Part shown: piece after piece, positions 1 through 7,435 of the stretch
Layout: each line of letters begins with the position of its first letter
Numbering within the stretch: the first letter of the stretch is position 1
Source of the DNA: Balamuthia mandrillaris
Taxonomy: Eukaryota; Discosea; Longamoebia; Balamuthiidae
Assembly: GCA_031835245.1 (NCBI GenBank)
Contig: JAVKOQ010000593.1
Coordinates: 5,001 to 25,201 of the forward strand
DNA: 20,201 bases
Direction of reading: 5' to 3'
Program-made: the position numbers and the translations under genes
The notes under the pieces: generated by a model
Databases searched by the model: none
What the model saw: the letters and a program-made list of their open reading frames with translations, nothing else
Told to the model about the DNA's origin: nothing

Positions 1-34
1 TTTTTTTTCTTTAACTGACCTGACTGTATTACAG

Positions 35-420
35 TGGCGGTGGATCAAAGTAACAACGTTGTACGATCCCTTCCTTCGAGGATTCGGTTATGTGTTCAGC
101 ATTCTTGGGCTCTTCGTCATTAACCTTGCAATCATGCATGGTTTTGCAAACTCTAAACTCTTTCTGGAGCGACTGTGCTTGCAACCTGACTGTATTTTCC
201 TCTTCTCTCTTTTCTGTAGTTCTCTGTCTGACTTTTAACCCAAACAATAGCGGGACCGGTGGTGCTACTCATCCTCATCACAGTATTCATGTGGGGACAT
301 CTCAATTCGAAACTAGACACAACGACGACAAAAGAGTCTCAACAAGAGAGCAAACAAAACACTTCATCCGCCATGCACAGCTGGAAGAGAGATGATGCAA
401 TAACAACCAAACATCTTTGA
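35..420 (+). CDS. C-terminal part of a multi-pass membrane protein (5' end outside window)
   Basis: Two terminal exons, 35-191 and 251-420, preceded by a pyrimidine-rich intron end (TTACAG at 29-34) and separated by a 59-bp intron (192-250, GTATTT...AATAG). The join gives 108 residues ending in TGA at 418-420. Two hydrophobic helices are visible: one in the first exon (around FGYVFSILGLFVINLAIM) and one crossing the join (GPVVLLILITVFMW), followed by a polar Ser/Thr/Lys/Gln tail that is probably soluble. I do not recognise the family; too little is present to name it. The second splice site rests mainly on the fact that it opens the reading frame into a clean transmembrane helix, whereas unspliced reading hits a stop. 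It converges on the RasGAP gene, whose stop codon is only 52 bp away. Confidence 0.6.
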
Positions 421-472
421 AACAGGTCTCCCTTCTCCTCAATGTTTGGACTTAAATTCTTTATGTTTAGTG

Positions 473-1940
473 TTACATTTCACGCCAAATACCACCTTCC
501 TTCCTATTCCTCACCATTCTTGGGGATATCAAGTGCTTCACTTGAGTATTTACCCTTTTGTTGTCGTTGTTGTTGCGCTCTTCATTGTTGTTGCCACCAA
601 TAACGACAACCTCGTTGCCCTCACGACGGAAACGTGCGCTCTGTGATAATCTTCTGTGTCGCCGACTCAACTTCTTGTCATTCTTTAGTACTTTGTTCCT
701 CTTGTCTCTATCCTTCTTGTCCTCTGCTGTGCCTTTGCGACCTCCTTTCCAAAGTTTAGCCAAACGCCCGTTCTCTCTTTCTTCTTCTTCTGTTGTTGAA
801 GTCTCTTTCTGTACTGTTTCTTCTTCTTCATTCTTCCATTCTTCACTTCCTCTTCCTTCGTGTTCTTCTCTCTTCTCTGAAGTGTTGATAACGTTTGGTT
901 GTTCTTGTCGTTTCTGTTGGTGGTGATTGAGATAGACTTCGCGAGGAGAGACGTGAACGCTGATGGGTCGAGGTCTGGCATGCACAAAGCCTGACTTATA
1001 AAAGGGCGACGAAGGTGCGCTGCTCTTCCATCCGCCCCCAACAACAGAAGCGGAAGAATGTTCAGTTTGGCCTGATGAAGATGAAGGAGGAGAAGGAGAT
1101 GGAGAAGAAGGAGAAGGAGCGGCTGGAAGAATGGGTGCGAGACGACTTGAGGCGATGTTGTTATTGTTGCTTCGCGCGGAGAGAGGTGCAGAGGAAGGAA
1201 CGTGTGTGGCAGTAAGCAGAGTGACGGTAACGTTCATGGCTTTATTGAGAGCTTCCACCCAGCGGCTGGCATCCTGCTCGCTCATCGCCAGCAAGAAGTA
1301 CGACCGCTCTGTTGTCTGTACCTCGATTTGCAGGAGAAGTTGTTGCTGTGGATCCAGTTTTGTTGGAGAGGAGTCTGACCCGCCACGAGGAGTGACAACC
1401 GGAGAGAGAGCCCGAGATGGATTGGAATATGCGCAACCATCAGAGGGAGAAGAAGGAGGAGGAGATGAAGAATAAGTGCACGAAGCTGATGAGGAAGATG
1501 CGCAACGAGTGATGAACTGAGCTTGGGAGAGATCGATGAGGCCTTCTGCCTTTTCATAGTCATGCTTTGTATAGTATCGCAACTTTCTGCTGCCGTCCAA
1601 CTTGAACCATCTCTTCTTCCACTTGGGCTTTAACTTGCCTTTCAGCCCCGTCTTCTTGTTGAGGTACAGCCATCCTGACATGGAAACGGTCTGAGCGAGA
1701 CTCGGCAAATGAAGAGGACTCACTCCTCCACCTCCGTCTGACAGGCCTCCTCCTCCACCTCCACCATCCTCTCCATCCCCTCCTCCTTTGTTCTTGCGAA
1801 GTGTGGAGAAGACGCCTTTGTTGAGGATTCCTTTGGAATGGAGTTGTTGCTGTTGTTGGGCAAATGTCGATGAGGCTGTTGATATGAATGCATTTGGTTA
1901 GCGAGGGCCAGAAGAGAATACAAAGAGAAGAAGTGACCTG

Positions 1941-1981
<41 letters not shown>

Positions 1982-2171
1982 GAGCATGAACCTTTTTCAT
2001 CGGAAGAGGTGGAAGAGGGAGTGGAAGAGCTTTGAGCCGAAGAGGACAACCTCGTGATGAGAATGGCTGGCTTGGGAGGAGGCAGGCTCTTCAGCGTTTG
2101 TTGCAGTTGTGCCAAACATTCCTCATATTTCTATAAAAGTTTGGTGAGAACAAAGAGAGATAGAGAGAGAC

Positions 2172-2202
<31 letters not shown>

Positions 2203-2969
2203 TGAGGGAGGGAGGAAGGGGAGGGGAAGGAATCCACTGTCGTGACTTACTATGCCTTTCGCCTCATCATTGCTCTTCACAGTAACGCTGTACTTGTTCA
2301 TCTCGTTTGACCTTTTGGTCATTTCGAAATGTACCTGGTTGATGGTTCGCGAGTCGTACCGAAGGCCAGGTCCTAGTTGCTTGGCTGCCATTGCTTCCAA
2401 CTCCACAACCAGTCCGTCCGTGTTCTTGTTTGTGGTTGCATTTCGTTGCAAGAGAACAAAGATAACAATAAACAAATAAGTAAAAAGACCAGTAACCAAG
2501 AATGAGTGAGAGAAACGAAGAAGAAAAGACGTACTGCCAACTGGTCAAAGAACACATGCACTTTCTTGAGGTTCTTCTGGATGAAGTCATTCATTGGAAT
2601 CATATAGGGCTCCTTCTTGCCGAACTCGACCCCATTGGCCATCGTTTGAAGCACCTTTGATACGAGAATAAGCGGCCTTCGTACTCCCGACAACATCTCC
2701 ACTGTTCCAATAACACCACAAAACAATTAAAACCGTTATAACTAAGCAGTTAAAAACCAACGCAACAAACAAAAAACAGTTAAAAGCTTACTGTCAACAA
2801 TGTTATAGCGATCCGGCGCAACGATAGCAGGGCAGATGAAACGAAGGAAGAAGAATCCGCCGATGACAGTGTACTTGTGTTCAGGAAACTTTTGGATGAC
2901 CTTTGCCCTCAGCTGCGAGCATATGTAACGAAAAGTTCTGTATTGAAGCACAACAAGTTTAGACTAGCG

Positions 2970-3013
<44 letters not shown>

Positions 3014-3223
3014 AAGGAACAGGAATGAAAGAACAGAATGGCAGAAGCAAGAGAGAAGGAATTATATTACGGTGGACACTGAGAAAGAGAACCGGTGATC
3101 TTATCCAGAAACATCAAAACTACGTCATTAAGAGTTTGAGTGTTTTGCTTGAGCTGCTGCTTTTCTGCGTTCATCACTCTGTCTGGATCTATCTGTTGTT
3201 CTCAATGTTAAGTAGATCCAGAC

Positions 3224-3263
<40 letters not shown>

Positions 3264-4308
3264 CCTCTAACGACTCCAGTGGTTGCGATATAGTACAGAT
3301 GATTACGCTCTTGAGCATCCATAAGATGTAATCGTGGCCGGTATTATGGCAGTAAGCCGTCATCAAGTGGCTGCTCATCGTGTTGTCGCGAAAGAGAGTC
3401 GCTGGATGAACTGTTTATATAACTTTTAGCAAAGAGAAGAAAGAAGCAGCAAAAATAAAGAATAAGAGAGAAGAGGTATACTCGTTCGTTCAAGTTCCAT
3501 GTCGATGATGGCATCGATGAGGTGCATGAACCGTCCGTTTTGAACGAACAAGTCCACCAGACATCGAGCCACTACTTCGGCTCGCTTCACATCAACTCCC
3601 CAACATAGGGCTCGAAATACTTTCATGTCATCATCCCTCAGTAATAACTGTTTGTATATGGCGGACACATAAGCCGAGAAGGAAGTAAAGCACAAGAAGG
3701 AAAAATACCTTCAACAGCGGTTCAGCAACATTAGGATGGACAAGCTCCTCGTCGCTATTGGTCTCGGCTCTGTTCGCTCTGTTCTGGGCATTGTTTGTGC
3801 TTGTGACGTCTCCTCCACTCACAACATCTTTTGCCGTCGTCTCTACGGATGCTACATTCGGCAAAGAACCTCCTCCGTGCTCTATGTTGCTTCCTCCTTC
3901 CCATTTGTTTACAACAGCTTCAGCGCTACTCCGGGATAAAGCAGAGGGGGAGGATGGACGGAGCAATGCTTCAATATTCGCTGAAAGCATTCTCTCCACA
4001 TAGGCAGCATCGTCCAAGCAAGGCTCATGCAACACCACCACAAACTTGGAAGGAAAGATGCCCTTCACACCTTCTCGTAAGGCCGCAGCCTGTGGATTTG
4101 AAGCAGACGAAGCAGAGAAGCTGATCTCTCCTAGCCACCAACCGGAGGCCAAGGCAGTGCTGTAGACGATTACCACATCACCGGTTTCGATGAGGAGGTG
4201 ATCTTCCTGGCTGTTGTCGTAGAAGGGAACCGTCACACGCGCAAACCGCCCTTTCGTTTTGGTAGGATGAGAAGAAATAAACAAAGAAAGGGACGAACAA
4301 GGAAGAAA

Positions 4309-4346
<38 letters not shown>

Positions 4347-4904
4347 AGGAAAAGAAACCTTTTGGTGGAAGCGTTTTCGCCGGGGACAAAAAGTCAGAAG
4401 GAATGAGACCCGTTTTGCCCCGAAAGGAAACGGCCACCAGCTCTGGCGTCGGCTGGGCGAGAAAGAGCACCAGGTCGTTGGTCTTGAGGGTGCGTATGCG
4501 GCCCTTCACCCCAACCGGGGAGGAGGCCAAGCCAAAGGGGCCATCCCTCGTTGCGATGTATTCCCGCAACACCACGCAGATGTGAGGCTTCCGGGCAACA
4601 GTGGCTCCCTTTAAAGTTCATCGCTTCGTGTAAGCAACTTTTAAGGAATAAACAGCAACAAGAGGGAGTTGGAGGAAAACGAACCGACGTTTCTTGCATG
4701 TTGGGCGGCGTGGGCGTTTTCGTGGAAGATGAAGTTCTGCAACAGCTCTTTCCACCCGGAAATATCTACTTTTTTTTTCTGTTCGAGCTTTTTGAACAGT
4801 TTCTCTAGTTGTTCGTAGAATAACGGGTCCAGCGGGTCTCCTTCTCGTCGGTTCTCCTTCCTTCTTGCTCTGTTCCTTTTTTTTTTTTTTGTATTTTCGT
4901 TCAT
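473..4904 (-). CDS. RasGAP protein with two N-terminal SH3 domains and a C-terminal PH domain
   Basis: Eleven exons: 4904-4685, 4604-4359, 4250-3709, 3647-3482, 3410-3265, 3192-3080, 2937-2792, 2701-2535, 2424-2251, 2130-1992, 1875-473; 1153 residues. It should stimulate GTP hydrolysis by a Ras-type GTPase at a membrane. Residues 1-73 are charged and helical. SH3-like domain 1 is about 82-150 (ends GKTGLIPSDFL); SH3 domain 2 about 158-228 (GWWLGE, GIFPSKFV). The RasGAP domain spans about 337-585: ATLFRDNTMSSHL places the arginine finger at Arg399 (compare TLFRATTLAS of p120GAP), and FLRFICPAIVAP at 508-519 is the family signature. A Gln/Gly/Ser-rich linker leads to a PH domain, about 752-901 (MSGWLYLNKK ... 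WVEALNKAM), which carries a ~50-residue Ser/Pro insertion. The tail is charged. The start (ATG at 4904) is the only in-frame ATG of exon 1 ahead of the helical region, so it is less certain than the rest; the first intron also has an alternative AAC|GTCGGT donor paired with a 4608 acceptor. Several introns hold CT repeats. Confidence 0.9.
1352..1501 (-). other. Ser/Pro-rich insertion inside the PH domain of the RasGAP
   Basis: Residues about 812-861 of the RasGAP separate the N-terminal PH strands (WKKRWFKLDG, LRYYTKHDYEKAEGLIDL) from the later strands and the C-terminal helix (LLLQIEVQTTERSYFLLAM, ASRWVEALNKAM). The insert is rich in Ser and Pro and has SP/TP pairs. It has no splice signals that would remove it in frame, so I read it as a loop extension and not an intron. 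Confidence 0.6.
1946..1975. repeat. GA/CT microsatellite in RasGAP intron 10
   Basis: An uninterrupted run of about 15 GA units, reading as CT on the transcribed minus strand. It lies inside intron 1991-1876, just after the GTTCAT donor and ahead of the acceptor at 1876. Confidence 0.95.
2155..2202. repeat. Imperfect GA/CT microsatellite in RasGAP intron 9
   Basis: GA repeats broken by occasional CA and TA units, inside intron 2250-2131. It is pyrimidine on the sense strand of the gene and may serve as an extended polypyrimidine tract ahead of the acceptor TTATAG. Confidence 0.9.
2974..3010. repeat. GA/CT microsatellite in RasGAP intron 6
   Basis: About 18 GA units inside intron 3079-2938, pyrimidine on the gene's sense strand. 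Confidence 0.95.
3226..3259. repeat. GA/CT microsatellite in RasGAP intron 5
   Basis: About 17 GA units inside intron 3264-3193, which is a short intron of 72 bp, so the repeat makes up about half of it. It directly follows the GTGTTT donor. Confidence 0.95.
4312..4341. repeat. GA/CT microsatellite in RasGAP intron 2
   Basis: About 15 GA units in intron 4358-4251, pyrimidine on the sense strand, as in the other introns of this gene. Confidence 0.95.
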
Positions 4905-5056
4905 AGATGAACGAAAAGGCACCAGGTTTAAATGGAAGAAACCGCGAACGGCTTTTTTTTTTTGCCTGTTATGTCTCGCATTGTGCGGGCGTATCGCCTT
5001 GAACCTGGACAATCCGTTTACCTCCACATCATAGGAAACTTTTTAAGAGCAAGGCA

Positions 5057-5060
<4 letters not shown>

Positions 5061-5113
<53 letters not shown>
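5061..5113. repeat. Long GA/CT microsatellite 5' of the RasGAP gene
   Basis: GA units for about 53 bp with a single AA interruption near 5081. It is pyrimidine on the strand on which both flanking genes are transcribed, so it could lie in a 5' untranslated intron of the RasGAP. Confidence 0.95.
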
Positions 5114-5116
<3 letters not shown>

Positions 5117-5159
5117 TACTTGGGTTCTCAAAACAAAATGGACATCTTTCAGTTTAAAG

Positions 5160-5165
5160 TTTATT
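5160..5165 (-). terminator. Candidate AATAAA poly(A) signal for the haloperoxidase-like gene
   Basis: A canonical AATAAA on the minus strand, about 150 nt past the TAA stop codon at 5319-5317. The neighbourhood is AT-rich, so the hexamer could occur by chance. Confidence 0.35.
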
Positions 5166-5316
5166 TTTTTTGTGGTTTTTAAAGTTTTTTTTTGCTGTTG
5201 GTACCTTATTGTTTTGGATAGTGATAAAAAACTGTTACAAAACTGTTGCAGGGATGCTCTCATCCTTTGTCTGCAACAAGCGATCTCTCTCTCTCTCGAA
5301 AGGTGTGTTTGTTGTT

Positions 5317-6702
5317 TTACTGGAACTGAGGATCAATCCTGATCTCTCTGTTGGGGCCGTTGAAGCACCTCCTGTTGGGGCAAGCCCTGTCAAAGGCAGC
5401 ATCGGCCAGGTCATAGCCGTGAGTCCTGCCAGACTCGATGGAGTACCTGAAGTGAACTCCACCCCAAACTCTGTTCTCGCCATACATGGTTGCCACATCG
5501 GAGAAGCCCGTAAAGTTCCTGTGGAGAGAGAAGAGAGGGAATGTCCATCAGCAAACAAGAATGCATGATAAGAAACAAGAAGAAAGCAAAAGGAGAAGAG
5601 AAGGAAAGGGGACGTACACAGTGACTGGGTAGCCGAAGGCGGAGGGGAGAGTGTAAGAGAAGGGGAACTCGTCGGTCTCGAGGCTGCGCTCCAAGAGGCG
5701 AGCCAAGGCGGCGCCCAAGGTGCAGGTGCCGCAAGGGAACTCGGAGTTGGGAGGGGTGGGAGAGAAGGACCACCAGTCGGAGTCCACCTCGATGGTGGGC
5801 TGCAGGTTGGGCATGCCCTCCTGAATGACGGTGATGGGACGGATGAGGTCGTAGATAAGCTTCCAGTAGACGTTGTCCACAACCGCGTCATAGGCAGCGT
5901 TGGTGACCAGCTTGAAGATGGTGGCGGTGTCCTTGAAGTCCTTGCCAGCCTCCCTCACGACCTGAGCGGCGATCTCGTAGGTGGTGACCGCCCTGTCCCC
6001 GCCCCACCTGTGGCAAAGCTCTGACTGTCTCTGGGTTCTGATGGTGCTGTCCTGACCACCGATGGCTCTGACCTCCTCGACGTCCTGCTTGAAGCGCGCT
6101 GAGTCCAAGGGAGGAGGGGGAGGGGGAGGAATGCCTGCCCTGGCTGACTCGTCCAACAGGAAGAAGGAGGCAGAGCCGGTGGAGGTGATGAAGTTGGGAA
6201 GGAAAGGGGGAGGAGTGGGCTCCCAGCGACCCTCCAGGCCAGAGGGGAAGTAGTCCACAAAGGTGAAGTGAGGGTCCTCATGGTTGTCCTCCAAGGCCTT
6301 CAGGGCACCCCTCTCTCCAGCACGACGGGCCTTCCAGTCAAAAGCGGAGTCACCGCCACGAATGATAGGGCGGGCTACCATCTCAGCTCGCAGGGCCTGG
6401 CGAGGGTGGATGTGCTTGAGCAGGAGAACGGCGGCGTAGGCCAAGCTGTGGTTGACCTTGCTCTCGGTACAGTCGGAGAGGAGGTGGTTGTGCCCTGGCT
6501 TCCAGCAGTCCAACTCGGTGAGGGTGTTGTAGAGGCCGTTGTGGAAGAGGGCCATCTGACGGAAGGTCAGGTAGAAGGGGACGGCGTCCAGCTCAGCGGC
6601 GCGGAGCAGCTCACTGTTCCAGAAGAGGATAGCATTGGCGGAGGTTCGCCACACCAAGCATAAGACCACAAGCAGCCCGAAGAAGCACAGCTTTCTGCTC
6701 AT
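5317..6702 (-). CDS. Secreted vanadium-haloperoxidase/PAP2-superfamily protein with altered active-site motif
   Basis: Two exons, 6702-5618 and 5518-5317, joined across a 99-bp intron; 428 residues. A signal peptide is evident (MSRKLCFFGLLVVLCLVW... with a likely cut after SANA at 24), so the protein should enter the secretory route. The early WNSELLRAAELD and FRQMALFHNGLYNTL segments match the helical N-terminal half of eukaryotic and bacterial vanadium-haloperoxidase-like proteins. Three active-site blocks follow: KLIYDLIRP (K281-x6-RP, phosphate/vanadate site), PNSEFPCGTCTLGAA (323-326), and RVWGGVHF (Arg378, His384, the vanadate-ligating His). In the family the middle block is usually PSGH; here it reads PCGT, so the Ser and the acid-base His are both replaced. 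Haloperoxidase or phosphatase activity is therefore doubtful. A seven-proline run sits at 192-198. The gene diverges from the Frizzled-like gene across 733 bp. Confidence 0.85.
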
Positions 6703-6844
6703 GTTGGTAGTTATACAGTCTTGTAGAGTAGTTGGTGTGTTTGTGATTGGAGAGGAAAGAAAAAATGAAAAACAAAATGCTTGTTTATGTGGTCCGTTTC
6801 GCCGCAGTGGCCAATGTTACCAAGGAGGAGTTACCTTGGTGAAA

Positions 6845-7160
6845 ACTTTTTTGCGGGGCATATCTTACCTCTTTGTTTGGAGTTCATCTGCAATCGGTCA
6901 GTTCACCACAGTTGAACAAAGGGGAGGTTCTGCTTGGTCAAAACTCTGTTGCGGGGCATATCTTGCGGCCGTGTTTGGGTTGCTCTGCTATCGGTCCCTA
7001 AAATGCTAACCTTGTTGACCAATGTTCTTTTTAATCCAAAAAGTTGGTCTTCTGTTGCGGGGCATGTCTGTTGGTTGTGTTTGATCAATGTCCTTTAATA
7101 CAACGGTTGGGCAGTGTTTGAGTTCCTCTGCTTTCAGTCCCTAAAATGCTAAACTCTAAG
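6845..7160 (+). repeat. Degenerate ~100-bp tandem repeats
   Basis: The core TTGCGGGGCAT recurs at 6851, 6949 and 7055 (spacing 98 and 106). Around it the copies share a lead (CTTGGT.AAAACT), a trailing part (GTGTTTGGGTTGCTCTGC.ATCGGTC) and the end CCCTAAAATGCTAA, seen at about 6997 and 7139. A fourth partial copy (about 7105-7155) lacks the core but keeps the trailing part. The related pair TTGACCAATGTTCTTTTTAAT (split by one or two changes) and TTGATCAATGTCCTTTAAT also recurs at about 7014 and 7081. The copies are diverged, so this is an old local duplication. Confidence 0.7.
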
Positions 7161-7234
7161 ATCTTCTTTTAATTCCCAAACTATTCTTCAAGCAAGCGGG
7201 TCAACTATAGAATCCTTAAACTTACCTTGTTTGA

Positions 7235-7323
7235 CTTTGTTCGAGTTTAGGCCATGTCGGACGAAAACCGCCAACCGTTCCCTTTTATGAGCTGTCTTCT
7301 CTTTGGCTTTGTTCGAGTTTAGG
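7235..7323 (+). repeat. Exact 17-bp direct repeat pair, 72 bp apart
   Basis: CTTTGTTCGAGTTTAGG occurs at 7235-7251 and again at 7307-7323, about 110-200 bp upstream of the Frizzled-like start codon. Possible paired promoter element; no known factor is assigned. Confidence 0.75.
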
Positions 7324-7435
7324 GATGCGTTGTAGTGAGTCTGAGGGATGCATTGGTGAGGTGAGAAGCAAAGCATGTTCTTCGCGGTAGCTTCGCCAAC
7401 ACAAACGCTCTCCCCGCAAAAACAGAACTGAAAGC

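Larger units (their letters stand above)
4905..5316. other. Intergenic / 5' flank of RasGAP and 3' flank of the haloperoxidase-like gene
   Basis: This 412-bp stretch lies between two head-to-tail minus-strand genes. It holds the T-rich/A-rich runs just upstream of the chosen RasGAP start, a long GA/CT microsatellite (5061-5113) and an AT-rich segment (about 5130-5250). An acceptor-like pyrimidine tract ending AAAAAG near 5040 allows a 5' non-coding or short coding exon of the RasGAP upstream, but I cannot support one with an in-frame ATG. Confidence 0.5.
6703..7435. promoter_or_regulatory. Divergent intergenic region between haloperoxidase-like and Frizzled-like genes
   Basis: The starts of two genes on opposite strands face away from this 733-bp stretch, so it must hold both promoters. 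I find no long open frame or RNA gene in it. It contains the degenerate repeats of 6845-7160 and an exact 17-bp direct repeat (7235-7251 and 7307-7323). No clear TATA box is seen for either gene. Confidence 0.6.

Noticed and set aside
449-460. The 12-mer GACTTAAATTCT also found at 20186-20197
   Set aside because: A short AT-rich match at the two ends of the window with no extension into flanks; probably chance.
2974-3259. Open frames reading Arg-Glu or Ser-Leu repeats over GA/CT runs
   Set aside because: Dinucleotide repeats cannot form stops in these frames, so the open frames carry no coding information; the same holds for the other GA/CT loci.
5027-5150. A possible upstream RasGAP exon pair that would read as a CPFC...HNARH zinc-finger-like segment
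   Set aside because: It needs a join across the long CT repeat, has no in-frame ATG upstream, the Cys-His spacing does not match C2H2 fingers, and the sequence runs into poly(A)-coded lysines. Kept out of the gene model.
6845-7160. CRISPR-like array or transposon ends
   Set aside because: The copies are long, diverged and not separated by unique spacers of constant size. No terminal inverted repeats, target duplications or transposase are seen.
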